64,000 nt of DNA, taken from positions 11,696 to 75,695 of the forward strand of contig CAVPAM010000034.1 in the NCBI GenBank assembly GCA_963701445.1, read 5' to 3'. The position numbers were made by a program, and so were the translations under genes. Numbering within the stretch: the stretch's first letter is position 1; every line of letters starts with the position of its first letter. Positions 1 through 8,789 of the stretch are shown here, in pieces. The notes below the pieces were generated by a model. It ran no database searches. It was not told the origin of the DNA and worked only from the letters and a program-made list of their open reading frames with translations. Origin of the DNA: CAKZLS01 sp963701445. GTDB lineage: Bacteria > Pseudomonadota > Alphaproteobacteria > Rhodospirillales > Defluviicoccaceae.

Positions 1-1031
1 TAGTCGTACTCGATGGCGTACCCCGGTCTCAGCATCACCACGTCCTCCAGTCCCGGGATGGTCTTCAGCAGCGCCATCTGAACGTCCCTCGGAAGCGACG
101 TGGAAATACCGTTGGGGTAAACCGTGTGGTCGTCCAGCCCCTCGGGCTCAAGAAATATCTGGTGCCGTTCCCGGTCGGCGAACCGCACCACCTTGTCCTC
201 GATGGAAGGACAATAGCGCGGCCCAACGCTTTCGATCTGTCCCGAGTACAGCGGCGCGCGGTGCAGGTTTTCCCGGATCACTCGATGGGTATCCGGGCCC
301 GTCCCGGTGATATGGCAACTGATCTGAGGCGTTGAAATCCGGGTGGTAAGGAACGAGAAAGGTGTCGGGGGTTCGTCCCCCTTCTGCTCGTCAAGAGACT
401 CCCAATGAATCGTCCGTCCGTCCAGTCTCGGCGGCGTCCCCGTTTTCAACCGCCCCAACCGGAACCCCACTCTCCTGAAACTATAGGCCAAACCCACCGC
501 CGGTGGGTCGCCGGCCCGGCCGGCGGGGATCTGCGTCTCACCGAGGTGAATCATCCCTCGGAGAAAGGTCCCCGTGGTAACGACAATCGCCCCGGCCGTG
601 ACCACCTCCCCGCCCTGCGTCTTCACGCCGGCGACGCGATTATCGGGGCCGAACACCAGGTCCTCGACACCCCCCTCCACCAGGAGGAGATTGTCCGTTT
701 GGTCGAGCAGATCCCTGATCGCTCGCCGATACAGCACACGGTCGGCCTGCGCTCGCGGTCCCCGCACCGCCGGCCCCTTGCTGCGATTGAGAATGCGGAA
801 CTGGATCCCCGCCATGTCAATGGCCCTGCCCATCAACCCGTCGAGGGCATCCACTTCCCGAACCAGTTGACCCTTGGCCAGCCCCCCAATCGCCGGGTTG
901 CAAGACATTTCGCCGAGCGTTTCCAGCTTGTGCGTCATTAACAGGGTCCGGGCGCCCATTCGCGCGGCGGCGGCCGCAGCCTCGCATCCGGCGTGCCCGC
1001 CACCGACAACAATAACGTCCACGCCGTTCAT
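1..1031 (-). CDS. mnmG: tRNA uridine-5-carboxymethylaminomethyl(34) synthesis enzyme MnmG, 5' part
   Basis: This is the N-terminal ~343 residues of MnmG (GidA); the gene runs off the left edge. MnmG is the FAD-dependent partner of MnmE and installs the carboxymethylaminomethyl group on U34 of certain tRNAs. The start MNGVDVIVVGGGHAGCEAA carries the GxGxxG-type FAD-binding motif at the extreme N-terminus, followed by the family segment SCNPAIGGLAKGQLVREVDA. The reading frame stays open to base 1, ending in PGYAIEYD, a conserved MnmG stretch. mnmE begins 60 bp upstream on the same strand, the usual alphaproteobacterial order, so the two are probably co-transcribed. Identification is firm; only the C-terminus is unseen. 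Confidence 0.97.
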   Translation of the reverse strand, partial: MNGVDVIVVGGGHAGCEAAAAAARMGARTLLMTHKLETLGEMSCNPAIGGLAKGQLVREVDALDGLMGRAIDMAGIQFRILNRSKGPAVRGPRAQADRVLYRRAIRDLLDQTDNLLLVEGGVEDLVFGPDNRVAGVKTQGGEVVTAGAIVVTTGTFLRGMIHLGETQIPAGRAGDPPAVGLAYSFRRVGFRLGRLKTGTPPRLDGRTIHWESLDEQKGDEPPTPFSFLTTRISTPQISCHITGTGPDTHRVIRENLHRAPLYSGQIESVGPRYCPSIEDKVVRFADRERHQIFLEPEGLDDHTVYPNGISTSLPRDVQMALLKTIPGLEDVVMLRPGYAIEYD

Positions 1032-1090
1032 CGCGCCTCTTTTCCTCGATCCGCCATCCCGTTTTTCGAAAACCTGTTTCACGTGAAACA

Positions 1091-2422
1091 TCATTTCCCG
1101 ATGCAGAAGTCGCGAAAGATCACGTCGAGAACCTCCTCCACGTCAACCCGTCCGGTAATGCGCCCCAACGCCCGCGCCGCCAAACGCAAGTCCTCCGCGA
1201 TCAACTCCGCGTCCGCGCCGGCCTCGCACCGGCGGAGCGCCTCATGGCACTCCCCCAACGCCTCCCGGTGCCGAATCCTCGTCAACGCCGGCGCCGCCGT
1301 TTCCGCGAATCGATCCATTAACCATTGCTTAACGCTTTCCACAAGCCCTTCCAATCCATCCCCCGTCAGGGCGGACGCCACCACGGTTTCCCGGCCCTCC
1401 ACCGTCAGGCCCGGCCGCAACCCAAGCAGATCCGATTTGTTGATCACGGCGATGGTATCCGGGTCCATGAGTTCCCTCGTGTCGCGGTCTGTCTCCGGCC
1501 ACTTTTCTCCATCGAACACCGCTAGTTTAAGATCCGCCATCTTCGCTTCGTTTCGCGCGCGGCGAATGCCTTCTTCTTCGATCTCTCCGTCCGCCTGCCT
1601 GATCCCCGCCGTATCGGCAAGCACCACCGGAAATCCGCCGAGGTCAAGACCGACCTCGATCACGTCTCGCGTGGTTCCCGGATGGCGCGACACGATGGCG
1701 GCCTCCCTCCTCGCCAGGGCGTTGAGCAAGCTGGACTTTCCGGCGTTCGGCGGGCCGATGATCGCTATCCGTATCCCCGACCTGACCCGTTCGCCGCGGC
1801 GGCCATCCTCCAAATGTCCCTTGATCTCGACCCGCAGAGCGTCGATTTCACCAAATACCTCGCGTTCCAAGCCCTCCGGCAGATCTTCGTCGGCGAAATC
1901 GATCGCCGCTTCCATATGCCCGATAACGCCCAGCAAACGTCCCCTCCAGGACTCATAGACCCCGCCCAAGGCTCCCCTCATTTGCCGAAAGGCCTGGCGC
2001 CGCTGGGCCTCCGTCTCCGCATCGATCAAATCGGCCACCCCTTCGGCGGCCGTCAGGTCGAGCTTCCCATTCTCGAATGCGCGACGGGTAAACTCTCCCG
2101 GTTCCGCCGGACGAAGCCCGTTTGACGAGGCCAGCTCGTCGAGGACTCCGGCCACGACGGCGGGACCTCCATGCAGGTGCAACTCCACGACATCCTCGCC
2201 GGTAAAGCTTCCGGGCCCCGGAAACCAGAGAACCAAGCCGTCATCGATGACATCGCCCCGACTGGAATACACCGACCGCCGCGACGCCACCCTGGGCTTC
2301 GGGAGCGGCCGGCGGGTCAGCGCCTCAAGGACGCCGCCGGAACCAAATCCCGATATCCGGACGATGGCGATACCCGAGCGCGCCGACCCCGTGGCCAGCG
2401 CGAAAATGATATCCGCCGACAT
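1091..2422 (-). CDS. mnmE: tRNA modification GTPase MnmE
   Basis: MnmE (TrmE) is the GTPase partner of MnmG in wobble-uridine modification. The 443-residue product has the N-terminal folate-binding domain (starting MSADIIFALATGSARSGIAI), a helical domain, and an inserted G domain near residues 215-370 with the P-loop GPPNAGKSSLLN, the switch motif GTTRDV, DTAG and NKSD. It ends in the invariant FCIGK, whose cysteine is the functional C-terminal residue of the family. Length is typical. It lies just upstream of mnmG on the same strand; the 2Fe-2S protein gene precedes it 26 bp away. Confidence 0.97.
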   Translation of the reverse strand: MSADIIFALATGSARSGIAIVRISGFGSGGVLEALTRRPLPKPRVASRRSVYSSRGDVIDDGLVLWFPGPGSFTGEDVVELHLHGGPAVVAGVLDELASSNGLRPAEPGEFTRRAFENGKLDLTAAEGVADLIDAETEAQRRQAFRQMRGALGGVYESWRGRLLGVIGHMEAAIDFADEDLPEGLEREVFGEIDALRVEIKGHLEDGRRGERVRSGIRIAIIGPPNAGKSSLLNALARREAAIVSRHPGTTRDVIEVGLDLGGFPVVLADTAGIRQADGEIEEEGIRRARNEAKMADLKLAVFDGEKWPETDRDTRELMDPDTIAVINKSDLLGLRPGLTVEGRETVVASALTGDGLEGLVESVKQWLMDRFAETAAPALTRIRHREALGECHEALRRCEAGADAELIAEDLRLAARALGRITGRVDVEEVLDVIFRDFCIGK

Positions 2423-2448
2423 TCCGTGTTAGCCGCCGTGGAAGAAAT

Positions 2449-2811
2449 TCACTCGGAGCGGTCTGGGCCGTCCGAAACGCGCAACATCAGCCGATCGACC
2501 CGCCCCCGGCCGAGAACATGCACCTTGAGGATTTCGTCCACGTCCTCCCGGGTCTGATACCGGTACCAGATCCCTTCGGGGTAGATCACCATGGTCGGAC
2601 CCAATTCGCATCGATCCAGACATCCGGAAGAATTTATCCGAACCTTCTCGAGCCCCAGTTCCTTGGCCCGGGCCTTCATATAATTCCTCAGACGCACCGA
2701 TCCCCGGCGCGAACACGATCCTCGCGGATGCCCCGCTGGACGTTCGTTGGTGCAGCAGAATACGTGACACCGATAATAAAGTTCCTGATCGTCCTTCCGC
2801 GCCGGCACCAC
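2449..2811 (-). CDS. (2Fe-2S) ferredoxin domain protein, thioredoxin-like fold
   Basis: A 120-residue product of the small thioredoxin-fold [2Fe-2S] ferredoxin family (also seen as the C-terminal module of NuoE-type proteins). Four cysteines are placed as in the family: HVFCCTNERPAGHPRGSC, then SSGCLDRCELGPTMVIYPEG. The likely role is electron transfer in the cytoplasm; no partner can be named. It starts 1 bp after the stop of the DUF6489 gene and sits 26 bp before mnmE, which suggests co-transcription with the tRNA-modification genes. The C-terminal ~20 residues (after VHVLGRGR) look poorly conserved. The alternative reading frame over the same DNA (2429-2770) lacks the cysteine pattern. Confidence 0.8.
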   Translation of the reverse strand: MVPARKDDQELYYRCHVFCCTNERPAGHPRGSCSRRGSVRLRNYMKARAKELGLEKVRINSSGCLDRCELGPTMVIYPEGIWYRYQTREDVDEILKVHVLGRGRVDRLMLRVSDGPDRSE

Positions 2812-2812
2812 C

Positions 2813-3082
2813 CTATTCCTTCTTCTTCTTGTCCTCTTTTTCCGCCGGGTCGGACGCGCCCGTAAACCGCGACCAAAGGAAGTTCTGCCACTGCTCGAAA
2901 CTCTGGATACCGAGCGGCATCCACATTTTGATCAGCGCCTCCGGTTCCGTCGACGCCAGGGCCTTCTTCATCCGATCCTCGACGTCCTTGAGCAACGCGG
3001 CCTGCATCGGCTTGACGTCCGGAAGCCCGAAGAGCGTACGCGCTTCCTCCGGCGTGCAATCGATATCGATATGAACCTTCAT
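2813..3082 (-). CDS. DUF6489 family small protein
   Basis: An 89-residue protein starting MKVHIDIDCTPEEARTLFGL, a pattern I associate with the alphaproteobacterial DUF6489 family; its function is unknown. The body is mostly helical and amphipathic, with the FGLPDV and MWMPLG segments, and it ends in a lysine-rich tail (EKEDKKKKE). No signal peptide or membrane segment is visible. In related genomes such proteins resemble phasin-like polyhydroxyalkanoate-associated proteins in size and composition, but that is only an impression. It is directly upstream of the ferredoxin gene (1-bp gap), so the two share a transcript. Confidence 0.7.
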   Translation of the reverse strand: MKVHIDIDCTPEEARTLFGLPDVKPMQAALLKDVEDRMKKALASTEPEALIKMWMPLGIQSFEQWQNFLWSRFTGASDPAEKEDKKKKE

Positions 3083-3262
3083 CGTGCCTACCCTTTTCCA
3101 TGCGACCGCTTATTCCGCGGATGCGCGCCATTTCGCAGCGCTTACAGACACTTGGGGCTTGCACCCCCAAACAACAACGCCAAATTAAGCAGGCGTCTCT
3201 CTTTCCGCAACGCCTCTCGACCCCGAATTTGCCCTATTTAACGGATTACTGGACTTTTCTCC

Positions 3263-5297
3263 ATGACGGCGAACCTTCTTTCGCAAGAAACAAGCCCGTA
3301 TCTTCTACAGCATCAACACAATCCGGTCCATTGGCGCCCCTGGAACGAGGATGCCTTGGCCGAGGCGCGGAAACAGAACAAGCCCATTCTCCTTTCCGTT
3401 GGATACGCGGCGTGCCACTGGTGCCATGTCATGGCTCACGAAAGCTTCGAGGATCCGCAAATCGCCGACACCATGAACGAGCTGTTCATCAACATCAAAG
3501 TCGACCGCGAGGAAAGGCCCGATATCGACTCCCTTTACCAGTCCGCTCTCGCACTCACCGGCCAGCAGGGTGGCTGGCCCCTCACCATGTTCCTGACGCC
3601 GGAGGGCGAGCCGTTCTTCGGCGGCACCTATTTTCCCCCAACGCCACGGTACGGCCGGCCCGCATTCCCGGATCTCCTGGTCGGGGTCTCAAACGCCTTC
3701 ACGGCCGAACCGGAGAAGGTGAGCCAGAATGTCGTCGCGCTTCGCAACGCTCTCGCCCGCTTGGCCAACCCGCAATCAGGCGCGGGCATTACCCCCGCCG
3801 TGATGGATCAGGCAGCGGCAACGGCTCTTCGCCTTGTGGACCCGATCCATGGCGGCACGGTCGGCGCTCCCAAGTTCCCTCAACCGGTTTTCTTTCGGTT
3901 CCTGTGGCAGTCCTACAAACGCACCGCCTCCGAACCCTATCGCGATGCCGTCATCTCCACCCTCACGTCGATCTGCCAAGGCGGGATCTACGATCATCTC
4001 GGCGGCGGCTTCGCCCGCTATTCCACCGACGACCGATGGCTCGCCCCCCACTTCGAAAAGATGCTGTATGACAACGCCCTGTTGATCGACCTGCTCACCG
4101 ACGTCTGGCTGGACACCGCAAACCCCCTGTTCGCGGAACGCATTTCCGAAACCGTCCAATGGCTGCTGCGGGACATGCGCGCGCACGGTGACGACAGCGG
4201 GATTTTCGCCTTTGTCAGCGCCTTCGACGCCGACAGCGAGGGCGTCGAGGGCAAGTTCTACGTCTGGACGGAAGACGAGATCGACGCGATCCTCGGCTCC
4301 GACTCCGATATATTCAAGCCCGCCTATGACGTCACTCGCGGCGGCAACTGGGAAGGTGTCACCATCCTGAACCGAACCGGCACGGCCGCCTTCGGGTCCC
4401 GAGAGCACGAAGACACCCTCGCGCGGTGTCGAGAAAAGCTCCTGGACGTCCGCGCGGGCCGCGTCCCTCCCCAGCGCGACGACAAGGTTCTGGCAGACTG
4501 GAACGGCATGCTGATCGCGGCGCTGGCGAAGGCCGCGGCCGTTTTCGACCGCCCCGAGTGGCTGGACGCGGCGAAAACCGCGTTCACCTTTGTCACGGAG
4601 CACATGCGGGACCACAGCCGTCTCCACCATGTCTGGTGCGCCGGTCATGCCCGCCACCCCGCGGTCATCGACGACTACGCCAACATGGCCCGAGCCGCGC
4701 TGACCCTGTTCGAAATCACCGGAGAAGCCACCTATCTCGCCCATGCCCGGACATGGGTCGCCATCGCCGACCGTCACTACTGGGACGATCAAGGCTCGGG
4801 ATATTTTCTTTCCGCCGACGACACCAAGGATGTGATCTCCCGGTGCAAAAACGTCTCGGACAACGCAACGCCATCCGGCAACGGAATGATGCTCGAAGTT
4901 CTCGCCCGTCTCTACGGTCACACGGGAGACGCCTCGTATCGCAACCGCGCCGAGGCACTGGCACTCGCCTTCTCGGGCGACAACCCGAATTACCTCTTGA
5001 GTGTTCCCGGCCTGCTCGCGGCTTACGAATATCCTGGCCAACCCGGTGCAGATCGCAATCCTCGGCCAACCCGGCGACCCTCTCGCGCGGGAAATGCGGG
5101 ACGCCGCCCTCCGGGCGCCCGTCCCCTGCAAGGTGATCGCCGTGATCCCGCCCGGCGAAACACTCCCCGATCATCATCCGGCCGCCGGAAAAACCCAGGT
5201 TGAGTCGCGGACGACCGCCTACGTCTGCGCCGGTCCCCGCTGCGGCCTGCCGGTCACATCCGTCCCCGACTTGCGGCACCAGCTCTCCTCTCTTTAG
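3263..5297 (+). CDS. YyaL-type thioredoxin-domain (DUF255) protein, interrupted by a frameshift
   Basis: A large protein of the YyaL/spermatogenesis-associated-20 family. It has an N-terminal thioredoxin-like DUF255 domain (LLSQETSPYLLQHQHNPVHW, then the CxxC-type site ACHWCHVM near residue 54, and the GGWPLTMFLTP segment) followed by a six-hairpin (alpha/alpha) domain like the N-acylglucosamine 2-epimerases. The cellular role is not established. The first frame is sound to AAYEY (about base 5032) and then reads into low-complexity arginine/proline sequence to a stop at 5203. The family-like ending LANPVQIAILGQPGDP continues one base later in another frame to 5297. One extra base near 5030-5034 explains this. 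It is either a real lesion or a sequencing error; three other conserved genes here show the same kind of break. Confidence 0.85.
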
Positions 5298-5306
5298 GAT
5301 CCATCC

Positions 5307-5768
5307 GTGCCTCATCTGACCCTCGCGACGCCCGTGGGCGACATTACTATTTTCCAGGCCGATGACGCTCTTGTCGCCATCGAGTGGGGACGGGCGCCCG
5401 AAAGTTCACCCACGCTTCTTCTCGAGACGGCCCGCGCTCAGCTCGATGCCTATTTCGCGGGATCGGCCGCCGCCTTCGACCTGCCGCTGCGGCCCTCGGG
5501 CACGCCCTTCCAGCAAAGCGTATGGCACCATCTCCAACGCATTCCGCATGGCGCCACCGCTACCTATGGGGAACTGGCCACCGCCCTCGACACCAGCCCG
5601 CGAGCCGTGGGAATCGCGTGCGGACGCAATCCCCTTCCCATACTTATCCCTTGTCATCGCGTTGTCGCCGCCGCAAACAGGCTCGGCGGCTATTCCGGCG
5701 GACACGGCCCCGAAACTAAACACGCTCTTCTTTGCCTCGAAAACGGACGCAGCTCTGTTAATTCCTAA
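5307..5768 (+). CDS. ogt: Methylated-DNA--protein-cysteine methyltransferase
   Basis: A 153-residue suicide methyltransferase that removes methyl groups from O6-methylguanine (and O4-methylthymine), transferring them to its own cysteine. The active-site motif IPCHRVVAA is present near residue 116, with the helix-turn-helix segment TYGELATAL before it and the Asn-hinge equivalent in ACGRNPLPI. The N-terminal domain is short, so this is the stand-alone Ogt form, not Ada. It starts 9 bp after the restored end of the yyaL-type gene and precedes the quinone oxidoreductase gene by 39 bp, all on the plus strand. The symbol ogt is a family-level assignment. Confidence 0.9.
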   Translation: MPHLTLATPVGDITIFQADDALVAIEWGRAPESSPTLLLETARAQLDAYFAGSAAAFDLPLRPSGTPFQQSVWHHLQRIPHGATATYGELATALDTSPRAVGIACGRNPLPILIPCHRVVAAANRLGGYSGGHGPETKHALLCLENGRSSVNS

Positions 5769-5807
5769 TTTTCAAACCTTCATCGAACCAAAAAAGCGGG
5801 AGGCACC

Positions 5808-6785
5808 ATGACCAACGCAATTCGAATCCATGAAACCGGCGGTCCCGAGGTAATGCGATGGGAGTCCGTGGATGTCGGCGACCCCCAGCATGGACAGGTC
5901 CGCCTCCGCCACTCGGCCGTCGGTCTGAATTACATCGATGTCTATCATCGCTCCGGGCTCTACCCGCTCCCGTCGCTCCCCGCCGTGATCGGCATGGAGG
6001 GAGCCGGGGTCGTGGAGGCCCTGGGCGACGGCGTTTCGGATCTCAAGGTGGGCCAGCGCGTGGCCTACGCCAGTCCGCCTCCCGGCGCCTACGCGGAAGC
6101 CAGGATCATGCCGGCCGATCGCTTGGTCCCGCTGCCCGAATCCATCAGCGACACCCAGGCGGCGGCCATGATGCTTCAGGGCATGACCGCCCACTACCTG
6201 CTTCGCCGGACCTACCCGGTCAAGCCCGGGGATACCATCCTCATCCACGCGGCCGCCGGTGGCGTCGGGCTCATCGTCTGCCAATGGGCAAAGCACCTTG
6301 GAGCGACCGTGATCGGTACCGTCGGCAGCGAACAGAAGGCGTCGCTGGCGCGAGACAACGGATGCGATTTCCCCATCATCTACACACGCGACAACTTCAC
6401 CGACAGTGTCCGGAACATCACCGGCGGGGCCGGTGTCGACGTGGTTTATGACTCGATCGGAAAGGACACGTTCGAGGGTTCGCTCGACTGTCTCAAGCCC
6501 CTCGGCATGATGGTCAGTTTCGGCAATGCCTCGGGTGCGATTCCCCCGTTCGAGCCGGCCATTCTGTCGGCGAAGGGATCCCTGTTTTTCACCCGCCCCA
6601 CCCTGATGACCTACACGGCGAAAACGGAAGACCTCCGGACCGCCGCCCGTGAGTTATTCGAGGTGGTCGGGAAGGGAGCGGTCCGGATTTCCGTGAACCA
6701 GACCTATGCCCTGAAAGACGCCGCTCAAGCGCACCGGGACCTTGAAGCCCGAAAGACAACGGGGTCCACGATCCTGATCCCATAG
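5808..6785 (+). CDS. qor: NADPH:quinone oxidoreductase (zinc-independent MDR family)
   Basis: A 325-residue member of the medium-chain dehydrogenase/reductase superfamily, quinone oxidoreductase branch: it reduces quinones or enones with NADPH in the cytoplasm. Visible are the N-terminal GroES-like catalytic domain with GLNYIDVYHRSGLYP and the Rossmann domain beginning VLIHAAAGGVG-type sequence (here ILIHAAAGGVGLIVCQWAKH), followed by GADVVYDSIG-like GVDVVYDSIGKDTF. The zinc-binding cysteines of alcohol dehydrogenases are absent, as expected for Qor. A strong hairpin follows 25 bp after the stop, between it and the convergent rho gene. Confidence 0.9.
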   Translation: MTNAIRIHETGGPEVMRWESVDVGDPQHGQVRLRHSAVGLNYIDVYHRSGLYPLPSLPAVIGMEGAGVVEALGDGVSDLKVGQRVAYASPPPGAYAEARIMPADRLVPLPESISDTQAAAMMLQGMTAHYLLRRTYPVKPGDTILIHAAAGGVGLIVCQWAKHLGATVIGTVGSEQKASLARDNGCDFPIIYTRDNFTDSVRNITGGAGVDVVYDSIGKDTFEGSLDCLKPLGMMVSFGNASGAIPPFEPAILSAKGSLFFTRPTLMTYTAKTEDLRTAARELFEVVGKGAVRISVNQTYALKDAAQAHRDLEARKTTGSTILIP

Positions 6786-6810
6786 CGGTAACGCAAGAGA
6801 GTCTTTTCTT

Positions 6811-6834
6811 CCGCGCCCGGTTCGCCGGGCGCGG
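6811..6834. terminator. GC-rich perfect hairpin between convergent qor and rho
   Basis: A 10-bp perfect inverted repeat, CCGCGCCCGG then loop TTCG then CCGGGCGCGG, lies in the 54-bp gap between the ends of the convergent genes. No U-tract follows on either strand (the only T-run, CTTTTCTT, is just upstream on the plus strand), so it is not a canonical intrinsic terminator. It is placed to protect 3' ends or help terminate both transcripts. Confidence 0.5.
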
Positions 6835-6839
6835 CGGGA

Positions 6840-8096
6840 TCAGCTGTTCATCGCGTCGAAAAAGTCGGCGTTGTTTTTCGAATGTTTCAGCTTTTCCAGC
6901 AGGAATTCCATGGCGTCGACGACGCCCATGGGCATCAGAACGCGCCTCAGCACCCACATCTTGGACAGCGTTCCCTTGTCCACGAGCAACTCTTCCTTGC
7001 GGGTCCCGGACTTGGTGATGTCGATACTCGGCCAGGTTCGTTTGTCCGCGAGCTTCCGGTCGAGAATAATTTCCGAGTTGCCGGTGCCCTTGAACTCCTC
7101 GAAGATGACTTCGTCCATGCGCGATCCGGTATCGATCAGCGCGGTGGAAATAATCGTCAGCGATCCGCCTTCCTCGATATTGCGCGCGGCGCCGAAAAAC
7201 CGCTTCGGCCTCTGCAGGGCATTCGCGTCCACGCCGCCCGTCAGCACCTTTCCCGACGAGGGAACCACCGTATTGTAGGCGCGGGCCAACCGCGTGATGG
7301 AATCCAACAGGATCACCACGTCCCGCTTGTGCTCCACCAGGCGCTTCGCCTTTTCAAGCACCATTTCCGTAACCTGAACGTGCCGCGACGCCGGTTCGTC
7401 GAACGTCGAACTCACCACTTCGCCCTTCACCGATCTCGCCATGTCGGTGACTTCCTCCGGCCGCTCGTCGATCAGCAGAACGATCAGATAGCATTCGGGG
7501 TGATTGCCGGCGATGGAATGGGCGATATTCTGCAACATCACCGTCTTGCCGGTGCGGGGCGGCGCCACGATCAGCGCCCGCTGTCCCTTGCCGATCGGCG
7601 TAATCAGGTCGATCACGCGACAGGTGATGTCCTTGTACGTCGGATCCGCGATCTCCATGTTCATGCGTTCGTCGGGATACAACGGCGTGAGATTGTCGAA
7701 ATTGATCCGATGCCGGACGTCTCCCGGATCCCCGAAATTGATTTTGTTCACCCGAAGAAGCGCGAAGTATCGCTCTCCGTCCTTTGGCGAGCGGATTTCA
7801 CCCTCGACCGTGTCCCCGGTGCGTAAACTAAATCTCCGAACCTGACTTGGCGATACATAAATATCGTCGGGACCGGGCAAATAATTCGCTTCCGGAGATC
7901 TTAAAAATCCAAAACCATCCTGCAATACTTCAAGAACCCCGTCTCCAAATATCGCGGTTCCATTTTCCGCCAGCCTTTTTAATATTGCAAACATCATCTC
8001 CTGTTTGCGCAACGAGCTGGCGTTCTCGATATCTAATTCTTCGGCATAGCTTAGAAGTTCAGCCGGAGGTTTGGCTTTTAGTTCTTTCAGGTTCAT
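6840..8096 (-). CDS. rho: Transcription termination factor Rho
   Basis: A 418-residue hexameric RNA-dependent ATPase that terminates transcription. The N-terminal helix bundle and cold-shock-like RNA-binding domain are followed by the RecA-type motor: Walker A APPRTGKTVML near residue 180, Walker B VVILLDSITRLARAYN, the Q/R loops and a C-terminal helix ending ADFFDAMNS. The length equals the family norm and no insertion domain is present. The 236-bp leader before the gene contains a strong stem-loop (8141-8165), relevant because rho is commonly autoregulated by attenuation in its leader. The gene order with hemJ/hemH/hemE is typical for alphaproteobacteria. Confidence 0.98.
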   Translation of the reverse strand: MNLKELKAKPPAELLSYAEELDIENASSLRKQEMMFAILKRLAENGTAIFGDGVLEVLQDGFGFLRSPEANYLPGPDDIYVSPSQVRRFSLRTGDTVEGEIRSPKDGERYFALLRVNKINFGDPGDVRHRINFDNLTPLYPDERMNMEIADPTYKDITCRVIDLITPIGKGQRALIVAPPRTGKTVMLQNIAHSIAGNHPECYLIVLLIDERPEEVTDMARSVKGEVVSSTFDEPASRHVQVTEMVLEKAKRLVEHKRDVVILLDSITRLARAYNTVVPSSGKVLTGGVDANALQRPKRFFGAARNIEEGGSLTIISTALIDTGSRMDEVIFEEFKGTGNSEIILDRKLADKRTWPSIDITKSGTRKEELLVDKGTLSKMWVLRRVLMPMGVVDAMEFLLEKLKHSKNNADFFDAMNS

Positions 8097-8140
8097 GATC
8101 GATTGGGAGCTCCGAAGGCATATTCAACGAAGAGCGGTTT

Positions 8141-8165
8141 TTCGCCACGGAGGTCCCGTGGCGAA
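8141..8165 (-). promoter_or_regulatory. Stem-loop in the rho leader
   Basis: TTCGCCACGG and CCGTGGCGAA form a perfect 10-bp stem around a 5-base loop in the intergenic region between hemJ (stop at 8333) and the rho start (8096). On the rho strand the stem is followed by an A-run, not U, so it is not an intrinsic terminator of hemJ. It lies about 45 bases before the rho start codon and could be a leader structure. The rest of 8097-8332 shows nothing I can identify. Confidence 0.35.
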
Positions 8166-8332
8166 CATCGTTTCGTATCCGACGTAAGAGGTGATCCGGC
8201 CGTTCGGCCCGGGTCCGCGTCGCAGAAACTGTGAGGAAGTCGGCTAGCTGACAGGTGACACAACCTTAAGGCTGGGAGAATGGACCAAATGCCAGCACCC
8301 TGTCAAACAAAGAATCGCTGGGCACACAAGCC

Positions 8333-8767
8333 TCAGAAGGGCTTGACCACGGCCAAAATCACGATGGCGATCATGAGCACGGTGGGCAGTTCGTTGCAGA
8401 CCCGGAAAAAAGTCTCCGAATGCCGATTGCGGTCTTCGGCAAAGGCTCGCCGCCATCGCGCCATCAGCCCGTGCAGCACCACCAGTCCCACCAGACACGC
8501 GAATTTGGCGTGCAACCAGCCCATGCTCCACGCGGCCTCGCCCAGATACCAAATCAATATGCCGCCGAACAGGAACGACGCCACCATCGCCGGATTCATG
8601 ATGGCCCGCAGCAATCGCCGTTCCATGATCTTGAACGTTTCCGACGCCGCGGAACCCACCGGCTGTTGTGCATGGTAGACGAACAATCTCGGCAGGTAGA
8701 GGAGACCCGCCATCCAGGCAATAACACTGATGATATGGAGCGCCTTTGCCCAAATATATACGTCCAC
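8333..8767 (-). CDS. hemJ: Protoporphyrinogen IX oxidase HemJ
   Basis: A 144-residue integral membrane protein of the HemJ (formerly UPF0093) family, which oxidises protoporphyrinogen IX to protoporphyrin IX. About four hydrophobic segments are seen. The conserved His of AKALHIISVIAWMAGLLYLP and the segments LPRLFVYH and RRLLRAIMNPAMV match the family; these histidines are implicated in heme/porphyrin binding. It sits between rho and hemH-hemE, so the window carries the decarboxylase, oxidase and chelatase steps of heme synthesis together. The start follows hemH by 22 bp on the same strand. Confidence 0.92.
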   Translation of the reverse strand: MDVYIWAKALHIISVIAWMAGLLYLPRLFVYHAQQPVGSAASETFKIMERRLLRAIMNPAMVASFLFGGILIWYLGEAAWSMGWLHAKFACLVGLVVLHGLMARWRRAFAEDRNRHSETFFRVCNELPTVLMIAIVILAVVKPF

Positions 8768-8789
8768 GACACCTCCAGACGGCTAATTG